Assembly: GCF_000993825.1 (NCBI RefSeq)
Contig: NZ_CP011114.1
Span: forward strand, 3,472,001 to 3,536,000
Direction: 5' to 3'
From: Paenibacillus durus ATCC 35681
GTDB taxonomy: Bacteria > Bacillota > Bacilli > Paenibacillales > Paenibacillaceae
Length of the DNA stretch: 64,000 nt
How positions within the stretch are numbered: the stretch's first letter is position 1; each line of letters opens with the position of its first letter. Shown piece by piece: positions 19,007 to 29,384 of this stretch. The position numbers and the translations under genes were made by a program. Below the pieces are notes generated by a model. It did no database searches, was not told the DNA's origin, and worked only from the letters and a program-made list of their open reading frames with translations.

Positions 19007-21361
19007 CTATTGCAAACTTTGGACAGCCTGATCCGCGATCTTGGCCACAAGCGCGTGATGCAGCACCTGATCCATATGTGAGACCGGCACAAATTCCACG
19101 TCGTTCTTCACGCTCTCGGGAATTTCCTTCAAATCCCGCTCGTTATCTTTGGGGAGCAGAATTTTCTTGTAGCCCGCGCGATGGGCGGCAAGCGATTTCT
19201 CCTTAAGTCCGCCAATCGGCAGCACCCGCCCGCGCAGCGTGATCTCTCCCGTCATCGCAACATCCTTCGAGACTTGGCGCTTCGTGAGGGCCGATACAAG
19301 TGCGGTTGCAATCGTAATGCCCGCCGAAGGCCCATCCTTCGGTATCGCTCCTTCGGGAATGTGGATATGAATGTCATTCTTTTCGTAAAAATCAGACGGG
19401 ATGCCAAACTCTTCCGCCTTGGAACGTGTATAGCTGAAGGCGGCCTGCGCCGACTCCTTCATAACGTCGCCTAGCTGACCGGTCAAAATAAGCTTGCCGC
19501 TCCCCGGAACGACCGTTACTTCAATCAGCAGCGTATCTCCGCCCACTTCTGTCCAGGCCAAGCCGGTTACCGTACCGATTTGATCTTCCAGCTCCGCCAT
19601 CCCGTAACGGTATTTGGCCGTTCCCAGGTAATCCTTGATATCGGCGGGGGAGATGCTGACGCTCTCCTTCTCTCTCGACACAATCTGCTTGGCCGCCTTT
19701 CGGCAGAGCGCAGCAACCTGCTGTTCCAGGTTCCGGACACCGGATTCCCTCGTGTATTCCCGGATGACTGACAGCAGCGTACCTTCCTCAATCGTCAGTT
19801 GGCCTTCTTCCAGACCGTGATTCTTCATCTGCTTCGGCAGCAGATAGCGGTTTGCGATTTGCAGCTTCTCAAGCTCCGTGTAGCCGGGGATGTACAGCAT
19901 CTCCATCCGGTCAAGCAGCGGACGAGGGATATTGTGCACGGCATTGGCCGTCGTCACGAACATGACATTCGACAGATCGAACGGAATTTCAACAAAGTGA
20001 TCACTGAACGTGTTGTTCTGTTCCGGGTCCAGAACTTCCAGCAGCGCCGCAGAAGGGTCACCGCGGAAATCGGAAGCCATCTTGTCGATCTCATCAAGCA
20101 GAAAGACGGGATTAAGCGAACCCGCCGTCTTCATGCCCTGGATGATCCGTCCGGGCATCGCGCCGACATAGGTGCGGCGGTGGCCGCGAATCTCCGCCTC
20201 ATCCCGCACGCCGCCGAGGGAGATGCGGACGAACTTGCGGTTCAAGGAGCGTGCGATCGAACGCGCCAGCGAAGTTTTGCCGACCCCCGGAGGGCCGACA
20301 AGACAGAGGATCGGGCCTTTCAGCTTTTTGACAAGCTTCTGGACGGCCAGATATTCCAGCACCCGCTCTTTCGGCTTATCCAGCCCGTAGTGATCTTCGT
20401 CGAGCACTTGCTCGGCCTTGGCGATGTCCAGATCATCCTCGGTAAATTCATTCCAGGGAAGGCTGAGCAGCATTTCCACGTAATTGCGGATAACCCCGCC
20501 TTCTGCGGAGCTCGCAGGCATTTTCTCAAGCCGGTCGATTTCCTTGTCAATCTTCTCTTTGACCCGCTCCGGCAGATCTTTCTCCTCCGCCTGGGCGCGC
20601 AGCTCCTCGGCTTCACCGGCCCGGCCTTCTTTGTCGCCAAGCTCCTTCTGGATCGCCTTCATCTGCTCGCGCAAGTAGTATTCCTTCTGCGTCTTTTCCA
20701 TCTGCTTCTTGACGCGCTGGTTAATCTTGCGTTCCAGCTCCAGCACCTCGCGCTCGTTGCCCAGAATATCAAGCAGCTTCTCCAGACGCTTGCGCACGTC
20801 GATCGTCTCAAGAATTTCCTGCTTATCCTTGATCTTCAGCACAAGATGGCTTGTAATGACATCGGCAAGGCGCCCGGGCTCCTCGATGTCCGATACGGCC
20901 GCGAGCGTCTCCGGCGTTACCTTTTTGGATAAGGTAATATAATGCTCGAATTGGTTCAGCACAGTGCGCATCAGCGCGTCACTTTCCGGATCATCGTCAG
21001 GCTGCTCGGGAAGCTCGCGTGCCATGACCTCGTAATATTCCTCATTATCCAAATAGTGTATGATCTCGGCCCGTTCAACGCCCTCCACAAGCACACGAAT
21101 CGTGCCGTTGGGGAGCTTCAGCATCTGCCGCACATTCGCAACTGTACCCACCCGAAAAATATCTTCTTGACCCGGCTCTTCAATATTGACTTCCGATTGA
21201 GAACAGAGGAGGATCAGATTATCTTCGACCATCGCTTTTTCCAGCGCTTTAACTGACTTCTCGCGACCCACATCCAAATGAAGGACCATGCTTGGGTACA
21301 CAAGGAGACCCCTGAGCGGCAATAAAGGAAAACGACGACCTTTTGTCTGTTTGGATACCAT
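19007..21361 (-). CDS. lonA: ATP-dependent protease LonA
   Basis: A 784-residue hexameric AAA+ serine protease. The N-terminal substrate-binding LON domain covers about 1-200 ([19 protein letters not shown]), followed by a coiled coil near 220-270. Walker A is [15 protein letters not shown] near 355 and Walker B is [11 protein letters not shown]. The catalytic Ser is in [11 protein letters not shown] near 677 and the Lys in [14 protein letters not shown] near 720. ATG at 21361 ([15 protein letters not shown]) was chosen because GGAGG precedes it; the longer frame upstream lacks a site. Confidence 0.97.
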   Translation of the reverse strand: MVSKQTKGRRFPLLPLRGLLVYPSMVLHLDVGREKSVKALEKAMVEDNLILLCSQSEVNIEEPGQEDIFRVGTVANVRQMLKLPNGTIRVLVEGVERAEIIHYLDNEEYYEVMARELPEQPDDDPESDALMRTVLNQFEHYITLSKKVTPETLAAVSDIEEPGRLADVITSHLVLKIKDKQEILETIDVRKRLEKLLDILGNEREVLELERKINQRVKKQMEKTQKEYYLREQMKAIQKELGDKEGRAGEAEELRAQAEEKDLPERVKEKIDKEIDRLEKMPASSAEGGVIRNYVEMLLSLPWNEFTEDDLDIAKAEQVLDEDHYGLDKPKERVLEYLAVQKLVKKLKGPILCLVGPPGVGKTSLARSIARSLNRKFVRISLGGVRDEAEIRGHRRTYVGAMPGRIIQGMKTAGSLNPVFLLDEIDKMASDFRGDPSAALLEVLDPEQNNTFSDHFVEIPFDLSNVMFVTTANAVHNIPRPLLDRMEMLYIPGYTELEKLQIANRYLLPKQMKNHGLEEGQLTIEEGTLLSVIREYTRESGVRNLEQQVAALCRKAAKQIVSREKESVSISPADIKDYLGTAKYRYGMAELEDQIGTVTGLAWTEVGGDTLLIEVTVVPGSGKLILTGQLGDVMKESAQAAFSYTRSKAEEFGIPSDFYEKNDIHIHIPEGAIPKDGPSAGITIATALVSALTKRQVSKDVAMTGEITLRGRVLPIGGLKEKSLAAHRAGYKKILLPKDNERDLKEIPESVKNDVEFVPVSHMDQVLHHALVAKIADQAVQSLQ

Positions 21362-21430
21362 CGCTTTCGAACCTCCAATCGCTCTCGTGTATGTCATTTC
21401 TTTTGTTCTTTATTTTATCAAAAGCGCCAT

Positions 21431-21468
21431 CAAAACACCAACTGACCGCACACAAGGCGGCCAGTTGG
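21431..21468 (-). terminator. terminator downstream of lonB
   Basis: The minus strand reads CCAACTGGCCGC, loop CTTGTGT, GCGGTCAGTTGG, then TGTTTTG. The stem has 12 pairs with one G-U. Confidence 0.7.
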
Positions 21469-21528
21469 CGCAGAAGTTGCATAAACCGATCCCGGAACCG
21501 ACCGGCAGCTTGAGAAATTGGCACGGTT

Positions 21529-23238
21529 TTATAGATTGGCGCTTTCTCCCGAAGCATCCGCCTTAAGCAGCGCCGGAGACGCCGCAAAAGTGTCTCCGGC
21601 AACGGCGGACAGTCGGACATCTTCGAGATGGGCGCCGAACAGAAGGCGGAATGCCTCTTCCACGGTCTCAATAGGAACGACGCGCACCTGCGCCAAATCG
21701 GCGAACAGTGATTGCCAATTGTCTTTGGGCACGAGCACCGTCGTGGCGCCGGCCTGCAAAGCCGCCTCCACCTTCGCTACTACGCCGCCGACCGGCTTCA
21801 CCCTGCCGCGAATGCCAATCTCCCCGGTCATTGCTACCGTATTGTCCACCGGCAGACCCCGGATTGCCGACACAATCGCAACGGCCATTGCGAGCCCGGC
21901 CGAAGGCCCGTCGATGGGGGTGCCGCCCGGAAAATTCACATGCAGATCATAGCTGTCAGGTGAAAGGTTCATGGAGCGCAGAACGGTCAGGACGTTCTCA
22001 ACCGATCCCTTAGCCATGCTCTTGCGGCGAAGCGTACGTGAGCCGCCGCCGATTTCTTCTTCATCGACAACCCCGGTAATATTCAATCTGCCTGCTCCAT
22101 TCGCGGCAGGAGCCGCCGAGACTTCGATCTCAAGCAGCGTACCCATTCCCGGACCGCAGACCGCCAGCCCGTTCACGAGCCCTACTTGGGGCTCGGAAGG
22201 AATCTTGCGCTCGGTGCGCAGCGGCAGCTGGCTGCTGCCCGCTACCCATTCCACATCGGCCGCGCTTATAGTTTCTTTTTGTTCCGTAAGCGCAAGGCCT
22301 GCCGCGAGCTGAACCATATTGACCGCCTCGCGCCCGTTCGTAGCATACTTCTGGACAACAGAGACGGCGTCCGGGCTTGGCTTTAGCCCGATTTTCTGAA
22401 TCGCGTCCCGGGTGATAAGCGAAATTTCATCCGGAAGCAGCGGCCGGAAATAGATTTCCATGCAGCGCGAACGGAGCGCAGGAGAAATCTCCTGAGGCGA
22501 GCGTGTAGTCGCGCCAACCAGCCGGAAATCAGCGGGCAGGCCATTCTGGAAAATGTCGTGGATATAAGCCGGCGTATTGCTGTCCTCCGAATTATAATAT
22601 GCACTTTCCAGCAGAACCTTGCGGTCCTCCAGCACTTTAAGCAGCTTATTCATCTGAATGGGATGCAGTTCTCCAATTTCATCCAGAAACAAAATCCCTC
22701 CATGCGCCTTCGTTACCGCCCCCGGCTTAGGTTGAGGCACACCCGCTACGCCCATCGCTCCGGCTCCTTGGTAAATGGGATCATGCACGGAGCCGATCAG
22801 AGGATCTGCGATGCCCCGCTCGTCAAATCGTGCCGCCGTGGCATCAATTTCCGTAAACTTGGAATCCGCCTTGAAAGGAGAGTACGGATTTTTTTTCGCT
22901 TCCTCCATCACGACGCGGGCAGCCGCCGTCTTACCCACACCGGGAGGGCCGTAAATGATAACGTGCTGGGGGTTGGCGCTACACAGCGCCGCCTTCAGGG
23001 CCCGTAGACCATCCTTCTGCCCAACGATATCCTTGATCGCAGCCGGACGTGTCTTCTCGGCCAGCGGCTTCGTCAGCGAGATCGCCCGCATTTTCCGCAG
23101 CTTCTCCAGTTCCTTGCGCGACTCCCGCTCCACCGCCGTCTTGTTTGTCTTTTGTCCCCGGAGCAGATTCCAAAAGTAAACGCCGATGACCAGCGCGAAA
23201 AATAACTGCACGACCATCAGCACTATGCTCAGTTCCAT
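21529..23238 (-). CDS. lonB: ATP-dependent protease LonB (sporulation Lon)
   Basis: A 569-residue Lon-type protease without the LON substrate domain. It has an N-terminal membrane-anchor-like segment (about 1-24, IVLMVVQLFFALVIGVYFW). Walker A is [15 protein letters not shown] near 95, and LFLDEIGELHPIQMNKLLK is Walker B. The proteolytic Ser is in GTPIDGPSAGLAMA and the Lys in GGVVAKVEAALQAGA. In Bacillus lonB is expressed in the forespore and precedes lonA, as here. Two short palindromes lie just upstream of its start. Confidence 0.94.
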   Translation of the reverse strand: MELSIVLMVVQLFFALVIGVYFWNLLRGQKTNKTAVERESRKELEKLRKMRAISLTKPLAEKTRPAAIKDIVGQKDGLRALKAALCSANPQHVIIYGPPGVGKTAAARVVMEEAKKNPYSPFKADSKFTEIDATAARFDERGIADPLIGSVHDPIYQGAGAMGVAGVPQPKPGAVTKAHGGILFLDEIGELHPIQMNKLLKVLEDRKVLLESAYYNSEDSNTPAYIHDIFQNGLPADFRLVGATTRSPQEISPALRSRCMEIYFRPLLPDEISLITRDAIQKIGLKPSPDAVSVVQKYATNGREAVNMVQLAAGLALTEQKETISAADVEWVAGSSQLPLRTERKIPSEPQVGLVNGLAVCGPGMGTLLEIEVSAAPAANGAGRLNITGVVDEEEIGGGSRTLRRKSMAKGSVENVLTVLRSMNLSPDSYDLHVNFPGGTPIDGPSAGLAMAVAIVSAIRGLPVDNTVAMTGEIGIRGRVKPVGGVVAKVEAALQAGATTVLVPKDNWQSLFADLAQVRVVPIETVEEAFRLLFGAHLEDVRLSAVAGDTFAASPALLKADASGESANL

Positions 23239-23260
23239 AAGTCATCCTCCCATTCATTGG

Positions 23261-23296
23261 TACTACTAGGTAGTATAGCCGTTTCCCTAACGGCTA
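23261..23296. repeat. two adjacent palindromes before lonB
   Basis: TACTAC-TAG-GTAGTA (23261-23275) abuts TAGCCGTT-TCCCT-AACGGCTA (23276-23296). Both sets of arms are perfect. They lie 23-58 bp upstream of the lonB start. No T-tract follows, so an operator or leader structure is likelier than a terminator. Confidence 0.55.
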
Positions 23297-23370
23297 AACG
23301 CATTGGAGAGGATTTACCAAAACAAGGCGAAACAAGGCGAAGGCTTTGCGTTAAAACTTGCTTCTGAGCT

Positions 23371-23410
23371 CGAAAAAAACACGGCCCCTTCCCGCTGGCG
23401 GGAAAAGACC
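23371..23410 (-). terminator. terminator downstream of ispG
   Basis: On the minus strand a fully paired 14-bp stem (CGGTCTTTTCCCGC / GCGGGAAGGGGCCG, with G-U pairs) is followed by TGTTTTTTTC. Confidence 0.9.
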
Positions 23411-23440
23411 GCAACCTTAAACTTATGAGATTCTTAATGC

Positions 23441-24577
23441 TCAGTCTTCCGATATCCCCGCTCCCTGCATGGACTCGTGATGAGCCTTGCGGCCGGGGAT
23501 TTCCCCGGTGGCTTCATAATGGGACACAATCGCATCGATTTCTTTCTTCAGCTCAGTCAGCAAATCCGCCTCCGGAACTTTGCGGATCATTTGTCCGTAT
23601 CGGAACAGCAGACCTTCGCCGCGTGCTCCAGCAATACCAATGTCGGCCTCGCGGGCTTCGCCGGGTCCGTTCACCGCACAGCCAAGCACCGATACCTTGA
23701 TCGGCACCTTGATCTTGGAGATATACTCCTCGACTTCATTCGCAATAGAGAACAGATCGATGTCAAGCCTTCCGCAGGTCGGACAGGAGATGAGGGTGGC
23801 CGCATTCGCGATGAGGCCAAATGTCTTGAGTAGCTCGCGCGCCACCTTGACTTCCTCTACCGGATCGGCGCTGAGCGAAATGCGTACGGTATTGCCGATT
23901 CCCATGAAGAGGAGAGCGCCAATGCCTGCCGAGCTCTTCACGGTACCGGCGAACAGGGTGCCCGATTCGGTAATGCCCAGATGCAGCGGATAAGGAATGA
24001 CCTCAGCCGCTTTGCGGTAGGCTTCAATTGCCATCGGAACGTCAGAAGCCTTCAATGACACGATAATGTCATGGAAGTTGAGCTCTTCCAGAATTCCGAT
24101 ATGGTACAGAGCGCTTTCCACCATCGCTTCCGGCGTCGGGTAGCCGTATTTCTCCAGCAGATGAGCCTCCAGCGAACCGGCATTGACGCCGATGCGAATC
24201 GGAATGCCCTTGTCTTTGCAAGCCTTGACAACCGCTTCCACTTTTTCGCGCCGTCCAATATTGCCAGGGTTAATTCGCACCTTATCGATGCCATTCTCGA
24301 TCGCGAGCAAGGCCAGCTTATAATTAAAATGAATATCCGCAACGAGCGGAATATGAATCCGTTGCTTGATTTCCTTGATGGCCGCAGCAGCCTCTTCATT
24401 ATTCACCGTGACGCGCACCAGTTGACAGCCCGCTTCCTCAAGCCGGAGAATTTCGGCTACCGTAGCCTCAATATCTGCCGTCTTAGTGGTACACATGCTT
24501 TGGATGACAACCTCATTATTTCCTCCGATTGTGATGCCTCCCACATTTACTGGACGCGTCTGATGTCTAAGGAACAT
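23441..24577 (-). CDS. ispG: 4-hydroxy-3-methylbut-2-en-1-yl diphosphate synthase
   Basis: A 378-residue iron-sulfur enzyme of the MEP isoprenoid pathway that reduces MEcPP to HMBPP. The TIM-barrel part starts [13 protein letters not shown] and includes [12 protein letters not shown]. The 4Fe-4S cysteines are in SCPTCGR (about 268-271) and [11 protein letters not shown] (about 303). A short extra tail follows. It lies between clpX and lonB, which are adjacent in Bacillus subtilis, so this is a local insertion relative to that order. Confidence 0.96.
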   Translation of the reverse strand: MFLRHQTRPVNVGGITIGGNNEVVIQSMCTTKTADIEATVAEILRLEEAGCQLVRVTVNNEEAAAAIKEIKQRIHIPLVADIHFNYKLALLAIENGIDKVRINPGNIGRREKVEAVVKACKDKGIPIRIGVNAGSLEAHLLEKYGYPTPEAMVESALYHIGILEELNFHDIIVSLKASDVPMAIEAYRKAAEVIPYPLHLGITESGTLFAGTVKSSAGIGALLFMGIGNTVRISLSADPVEEVKVARELLKTFGLIANAATLISCPTCGRLDIDLFSIANEVEEYISKIKVPIKVSVLGCAVNGPGEAREADIGIAGARGEGLLFRYGQMIRKVPEADLLTELKKEIDAIVSHYEATGEIPGRKAHHESMQGAGISED

Positions 24578-24602
24578 GGTTTCTCCCCCATAACGCCCAA
24601 AG

Positions 24603-24650
24603 CTCCACCCCCTCGCTCCCGCATGAGACGGGGGGCGGAAGAAGGTGGAG
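24603..24650. repeat. stem-loop between clpX and ispG
   Basis: CTCCACC (24603-24609) pairs with GGTGGAG (24644-24650) around a GC-rich centre that can pair further. There is no clear T-tract on the minus strand. It could be a weak terminator or an mRNA processing structure. Confidence 0.4.
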
Positions 24651-24679
24651 ACATAAGGCCTGTATTGTAAGGCTAGCTA

Positions 24680-25936
24680 TTACGCGCTTTCCTCTTGCTT
24701 CTTGTCTTTCTTGAGGTTCAGTTCAGGCAGCGCCTTCTCATGAACGACCTTCTCCGTAATGACGCAATCCTTGATGTCATCGCGGGAAGGCACTTCGTAC
24801 ATCACATCAAGCATAATGCTCTCAATGATGGCGCGAAGACCGCGCGCTCCGGTATTGCGCTTGATCGCTTCCTTCGCGATGGCTTCCAGAGCCAACGGTT
24901 CGAACTTCAGCGATACATTATCCATTTCCAGCAGCTTGGCGTACTGCTTCGTCAATGCGTTCTTCGGTTCGGACAAGATACGCACCAGCGTCTTCTCGTC
25001 AAGTGGCTCGAGTGTTGAGATGACCGGCAGACGGCCGACAAACTCGGGGATCAGACCGAATTTCAGCAGATCCTCCGGCAGAACCATCGACAGATACTCT
25101 CCGGCTTTCAGTTCCTTTTGACCGCCTTCGGATGCGTTAAAGCCAATCACCTTTTTACCGACACGGCGCTTAATCAGCTGTTCCAGTCCGTCAAAAGCAC
25201 CGCCGACGATGAACAGGATGTTCGTCGTATCAATTTGAATGAATTCCTGATGCGGATGCTTCCGTCCGCCCTGCGGCGGCACCGAGGCGACCGTTCCTTC
25301 GAGGATCTTCAGCAGTGCCTGCTGAACTCCTTCGCCAGAAACGTCACGGGTAATCGACGGGTTCTCGGATTTACGAGCCACTTTATCAATTTCATCAATA
25401 TAGATAATGCCGCGCTCGGCTTTTTCCACATCATAGTCTGCGGCTTGAATCAGCTTAAGCAGAATGTTCTCGACGTCTTCGCCGACATAGCCCGCTTCCG
25501 TCAAGGAAGTAGCATCCGCAATCGCGAACGGTACATTGATAATCTTGGCCATCGTCTGCGCCAGCAGCGTCTTACCCGAGCCCGTCGGACCAAGCAGCAG
25601 AATGTTGCTCTTCGTCAGCTCAACATCTTCAATCTTGCTTTGGCTGTTAATCCGTTTGTAGTGGTTGTACACCGCAACAGACAGCGATTTCTTGGCTTGT
25701 TCCTGACCAATAACATACTGATCGAGAATGTCGCGGATCTCCTTTGGCTTCGGAATATCCTTCAGATCCAGCTCTTCCTCATGTCCGAGCTCTTCCTCTA
25801 CAATCTCCGTGCACAGTTCGATACATTCATCGCATATATAAACGCCGGGCCCTGCTACGAGCTTGCGTACTTGCTCCTGCGATTTTCCGCAGAAAGAGCA
25901 TTTCAGCTGCCCTTTTTCATCATTAAATTTAAACAT
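24680..25936 (-). CDS. clpX: ATP-dependent Clp protease ATP-binding subunit ClpX
   Basis: A 418-residue AAA+ unfoldase that feeds ClpP. The N-terminal zinc-binding domain has CSFCGKSQ and [10 protein letters not shown] (about 10-40). Walker A is [14 protein letters not shown] near 118, and [13 protein letters not shown] is Walker B. The pore loop is in GYVGEDVE, and the ClpP-binding IGF loop appears as VIGFNASE. It begins 11 nt after the clpP stop, so clpPX is an operon. Confidence 0.98.
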   Translation of the reverse strand: MFKFNDEKGQLKCSFCGKSQEQVRKLVAGPGVYICDECIELCTEIVEEELGHEEELDLKDIPKPKEIRDILDQYVIGQEQAKKSLSVAVYNHYKRINSQSKIEDVELTKSNILLLGPTGSGKTLLAQTMAKIINVPFAIADATSLTEAGYVGEDVENILLKLIQAADYDVEKAERGIIYIDEIDKVARKSENPSITRDVSGEGVQQALLKILEGTVASVPPQGGRKHPHQEFIQIDTTNILFIVGGAFDGLEQLIKRRVGKKVIGFNASEGGQKELKAGEYLSMVLPEDLLKFGLIPEFVGRLPVISTLEPLDEKTLVRILSEPKNALTKQYAKLLEMDNVSLKFEPLALEAIAKEAIKRNTGARGLRAIIESIMLDVMYEVPSRDDIKDCVITEKVVHEKALPELNLKKDKKQEESA

Positions 25937-25947
25937 TTAATCACCCC

Positions 25948-26538
25948 TTAGGATTTGATCGGTGAAGCCAGAACCTCGTCAATCAGGCCATATGCCTTTG
26001 CTTCTTCCGCGCTCATGAAGTTATCACGGTCCGTGTCGCGCTCGATTTTTTCAAGGGGCTGTCCTGTGCGCTCTACATAAATCTGATTCAGCTTCTGTCT
26101 TGTTTTGAGAATCCAGTCCGTGTGAATCCAAATATCAGACGCCTGACCCTGAACGCCGCCAAGCGGTTGGTGAATCATCACCTCGCTGTTGGATAGCGCA
26201 TATCTTTTACCGGGCGCCCCGGCCGTCAAAAGAAGCGAGCCCATGCTAGCCGCCATTCCTACGCAAATCGTGGATACATCTGGCTTGATAAATTGCATCG
26301 TATCATATATACCCATGCCGGCTGTTACAGAACCACCGGGCGAATTGATGTACAGGTTGATATCCTTCTCAGGGTCCTCGGCTGCCAGAAACAGCAATTG
26401 GGCGATTACCAGATTGGCAACATCATCATCAATCGCGTTGCTCAGGAAAATGATGCGGTCCTTGAGCAATCGGGAGTAGATGTCGTAAGAGCGTTCTCCT
26501 CGATTCGTCGATTCCACAACCATTGGTACCAGACTCAT
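25948..26538 (-). CDS. clpP: ATP-dependent Clp protease proteolytic subunit ClpP
   Basis: A 196-residue serine protease of the ClpXP/ClpCP barrel. Catalytic Ser is in [14 protein letters not shown] (about 98), His in VMIHQPLGG (about 123) and Asp in the DTDRDNFMS region (about 172). Length is normal. Here clpP sits directly upstream of clpX with its own promoter, whereas in Bacillus subtilis clpP is at another locus. Confidence 0.98.
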   Translation of the reverse strand: MSLVPMVVESTNRGERSYDIYSRLLKDRIIFLSNAIDDDVANLVIAQLLFLAAEDPEKDINLYINSPGGSVTAGMGIYDTMQFIKPDVSTICVGMAASMGSLLLTAGAPGKRYALSNSEVMIHQPLGGVQGQASDIWIHTDWILKTRQKLNQIYVERTGQPLEKIERDTDRDNFMSAEEAKAYGLIDEVLASPIKS

Positions 26539-26587
26539 GCCACCAACCTCATTTCTCTATACAAATTAGTCTTGCCTTTTCAGATGT

Positions 26588-26616
26588 ATTTTAACACGTT
26601 CAAGGCGCAATGTCAT
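26588..26616 (-). promoter_or_regulatory. SigA promoter of clpPX
   Basis: The minus strand reads ATGACA, a 17-bp spacer, then TAAAAT, about 50 nt before the clpP start. No CtsR-type direct repeat is obvious nearby. Confidence 0.65.
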
Positions 26617-26644
26617 TTTTTCACTTAGAGAAAGGCATCTCTTC

Positions 26645-26683
26645 AAAAAAATAAGGCACGTAGACAAAATATACGCACCTTAT
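26645..26683 (-). terminator. terminator downstream of tig
   Basis: On the minus strand ATAAGGTGCGTA, a 9-nt loop and TACGTGCCTTAT (two G-U pairs) are followed by TTTTTT. Confidence 0.9.
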
Positions 26684-26746
26684 CTCTTGGGTATGAGGCC
26701 CAAAATGGACCGCTCTAGTTAACACGCTCTAAAGTCTATATGATAA

Positions 26747-28087
26747 TTATTCAGCGCTTGCTTCTTCGGATTTCGCTTCCGCAGCCTCGGCCGGAGCTTC
26801 AACTTCTTTGCTGTTCTCCACGAGGAACTCGATGGTCTTGCGAAGCGAAATTTCGCCCTTCAAGCTGTCCAGCGAACCGTTGGCTGCAAGAATGCCGCGA
26901 ATCTCTTCCGGAGAACGTCTGTAAGTCTCTGCCATTTTGGACAGTTCTTCTTCAAATTCTTCGTCAGAAACCGTAATGTTCTCTTGCTTCGCGATCACTT
27001 CAAGAACCAGATTGTTGCGAACGCGCTGCTCAGCATCATTCTTCATTTGTTCCCGCAGGTCATCTTGAGTTTGTCCGGAGAAGCTGAGGAACATATCCAT
27101 GTTCATGCCCTGCTGACGAAGACGCATATCGAAATCGCGGATCATGTTCTGAATTTCGCTGTCAATCATCGCTTGAGGAATTTCAACTTCAGCATTGGCA
27201 GCAGCCTTGTCAACAACAGCGTTTTCCTTCACGCCTTTCAGCTCATCGGCCTTACGGGATTCCAGTTGTTTCTTCAGATCTTCCTTATATTCGTCGAGCG
27301 TTTCGAACTCGCTTACGTCTTTGGCAAATTCGTCGTCCAGTTCAGGAAGCTGCTTGCGTTTGATTTCATGCAGTTTCACTTTGAATACGGCTGGTTTGCC
27401 TGCAAGATGCTCGGCTTGATATTCTTCAGGGAAAGTTACTTCGACATCCTTGAAATCGCCGGTAGCCATACCGATGACTTGATCCTCGAATCCAGGAATG
27501 AAGGAGTTGCTTCCCAGTTCCAGAGAATGGCGCTCCGCTTTGCCGCCTTCAAAAGCTTCTCCGTCGACGTATCCGTCAAAATCGATCACGGCAATGTCGC
27601 CGCTCGCTGCCGGTGCGTCTTCGACAACAACGAGCTCAGCATGACGCTCTTGCAGGCGCTTGAGTTCAGCACCCAGCTCTTCGTCGGTAACTTCCGCTTG
27701 TTGAGCGGGAACTTCAATTCCTTTGTACTCGCCAAGCGTTACTTCAGGCTTAACGGTGATCGTGGCTTTGAACTTAAAGGTTTGTCCCTTGCCGAACTGC
27801 TCGATATCCACTTCAGGACGGTCTACAGGGAAGATGTCAGTCTGCTCAACCGCTTCGCCGTAGGCTTCAGGCAGCAGAATGTCGATGGCATCTTGGTAAA
27901 GGCTTTCTACGCCAAAACGGGATTCAAAAATCGGCCGCGGCACTTTACCTTTGCGGAAGCCGGGTACATTTGCTTTTTTAACGACATTATTAAAGGCTTT
28001 GTCGAGAGCTTTCGCTACACGCTCAGCGTCTACTTCAACTTCAAGAACGCCAAGGTTCTTCTCTATTTTTTCCCAAGTTGCTTTCAT
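26747..28087 (-). CDS. tig: trigger factor
   Basis: A 446-residue ribosome-associated chaperone and peptidyl-prolyl isomerase. The ribosome-binding motif is in PGFRKGKVPR (about 42-51). The FKBP-type domain is near 155-245 (GDIAVIDFDGYVDGEAF). The long helical C-terminal arms end in an Ala/Glu-rich tail (EAPAEAAEAKSEEASAE). A strong promoter lies upstream and a terminator downstream, so tig is probably monocistronic. Confidence 0.97.
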   Translation of the reverse strand: MKATWEKIEKNLGVLEVEVDAERVAKALDKAFNNVVKKANVPGFRKGKVPRPIFESRFGVESLYQDAIDILLPEAYGEAVEQTDIFPVDRPEVDIEQFGKGQTFKFKATITVKPEVTLGEYKGIEVPAQQAEVTDEELGAELKRLQERHAELVVVEDAPAASGDIAVIDFDGYVDGEAFEGGKAERHSLELGSNSFIPGFEDQVIGMATGDFKDVEVTFPEEYQAEHLAGKPAVFKVKLHEIKRKQLPELDDEFAKDVSEFETLDEYKEDLKKQLESRKADELKGVKENAVVDKAAANAEVEIPQAMIDSEIQNMIRDFDMRLRQQGMNMDMFLSFSGQTQDDLREQMKNDAEQRVRNNLVLEVIAKQENITVSDEEFEEELSKMAETYRRSPEEIRGILAANGSLDSLKGEISLRKTIEFLVENSKEVEAPAEAAEAKSEEASAE

Positions 28088-28142
28088 TGTTTACTTTCCC
28101 CTCCAAAATTGGTTCACATATCACGCACAGAATAACCATTAT

Positions 28143-28171
28143 ATTATATAAAATATTATTATATTTTTCAA
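28143..28171 (-). promoter_or_regulatory. SigA promoter of tig
   Basis: The minus strand reads TTGAAA, a 17-bp AT-rich spacer, then TATAAT. Confidence 0.8.
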
Positions 28172-28208
28172 GTAGCTTGTGGTCGTTTACTTCCAGGAAA
28201 TGCGGCTT

Positions 28209-29126
28209 TTATTGAGGCTTTCCGGCAAAGCCGTTCAGCATCCGGTATGCTTGTTCGAACTGAAACCGCATACTCTCCGTTATGCCGTACATCGCCCGAG
28301 TCTCTTCTTCATTCCTTGTTCCGTTAAGCGTCTCGGAAACCGTCTGATGCAGCGCTCCCGCCCATAGATCCAAAATTCCGTCCTCACCGGTCAAAATCGC
28401 GTGATAGGCTTCCGAACCGTAAATCGACATGATAAACTGCTCCCACAGTTCCTGTGCAAAATAATACAAAGTGGGCTCATGCGTCTCCGTATGCTCCGCA
28501 ACCCGTTCCAGCACCTGGCCAATTTGTGAAGGGAAATCCTCCTTCTGCAATGGAATATTATCAATGTCCACTATAATGTTCTGCGGCCCGCGCTTCAACT
28601 CCACAGCACCCTGTACACCGCGCCGGCGAAGCGTCTGCAGCGTCCGGAATTGAAGAATAGGATGGATGCCCGGATTCTGAACCCAGTCGGTCAGGGCGTA
28701 ATCCACCTCATCCCCTTCAAAATGGGACAGTTGTTCCAGAGCGAGCAGTGTCGCTTCCGATAAAGGCTCGTGCATAACCCGGTGCAGCAGCTTGCTCCCG
28801 TATTCCGGGTCCTCTTGAAGCTTGGTCTTGGCCAGCTGCCGGGCCATCTCTTGTTCACCTATATCTTCTTCATAAGCCGGAGAATCGTTGATGTATTTGT
28901 GCTCTAAAGCATATGGAAACGCCGCCTCCAGCCACTCGAGCAGAGATTGCCACTCCTCATAGTGCCGTTCTTCCTGCCCCTGGCACTGCAGTAAAAAACG
29001 CAGCAGCTCAGCTGCTTCTCCGTAACGTTCGCTTTCCAGCATAACGGTCAGTTGAATTTGATAGTAGTCCAGCGTTTTCGGGAAAAGCACAATGTTTTCT
29101 TTAATGGGGGAATTGGAATTTCGAAT
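28209..29126 (-). CDS. YsoA-like TPR protein, apparent AUU start
   Basis: A helical protein of about 305 residues resembling Bacillus YsoA, which also neighbours tig. It includes YYQIQLTVMLESERYGEAAE, which looks TPR-like, and IVDIDNIPLQKEDFPSQIG; the molecular function is unknown. The open frame begins at TTG 29153, but that codon lacks a site. A perfect AAGGAGGTG ends 5 nt before an in-frame ATT at 29126, with GGAGG-to-ATT spacing of 7 nt. I therefore place the start at ATT; TTG 29153 is the alternative (314 residues). Confidence 0.8.
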   Translation of the reverse strand: MRNSNSPIKENIVLFPKTLDYYQIQLTVMLESERYGEAAELLRFLLQCQGQEERHYEEWQSLLEWLEAAFPYALEHKYINDSPAYEEDIGEQEMARQLAKTKLQEDPEYGSKLLHRVMHEPLSEATLLALEQLSHFEGDEVDYALTDWVQNPGIHPILQFRTLQTLRRRGVQGAVELKRGPQNIIVDIDNIPLQKEDFPSQIGQVLERVAEHTETHEPTLYYFAQELWEQFIMSIYGSEAYHAILTGEDGILDLWAGALHQTVSETLNGTRNEEETRAMYGITESMRFQFEQAYRMLNGFAGKPQ

Positions 29127-29207
29127 GACGGCACCTCCTTCCTGATTCTCCAAAAACGTCTCAGTAGATGATTATAGCATACCCTGTGACGGGTTTGAAA
29201 AAACAGG

Positions 29208-29236
29208 TTGAATATTCGTCGATTTTATGATACTAT
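29208..29236 (+). promoter_or_regulatory. promoter of the left tRNA-Arg gene
   Basis: TTGAAT (29208-29213), a 17-bp spacer, then TACTAT (29231-29236), 28 nt before the tRNA. Confidence 0.6.
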
Positions 29237-29264
29237 AATTTTTGCTTGCTTTTCAGTATTTTAT

Positions 29265-29338
29265 GTCCCAATAGCTCAGCTGGATAGAGCATGCGCCTTC
29301 TAAGCGCACGGTCGGGGGTTCGAATCCCTCTTGGGACG
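29265..29338 (+). tRNA. tRNA-Arg (anticodon UCU), left copy
   Basis: A full cloverleaf: acceptor GTCCCAA / TTGGGAC with discriminator G, D-arm AGCTCAGCTGGATAGAGCA, anticodon loop CTTCTAA (TCT, reading AGA), and T-arm GGGGGTTCGAATCCCTC. CCA is not encoded. It is identical over all 74 nt to the minus-strand copy at 39451-39524. Confidence 0.97.
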
Positions 29339-29340
29339 TC

Positions 29341-29369
29341 AAAGGTCTTCCCTTTTGGGAAGGCCTTTT
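29341..29369 (+). terminator. terminator of the left tRNA-Arg gene
   Basis: AAAGGTCTTCCC, loop TTTT, GGGAAGGCCTTT, then TTC, starting 3 nt after the tRNA. Confidence 0.8.
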
Positions 29370-29384
29370 CTCGTCCGGAGATGA

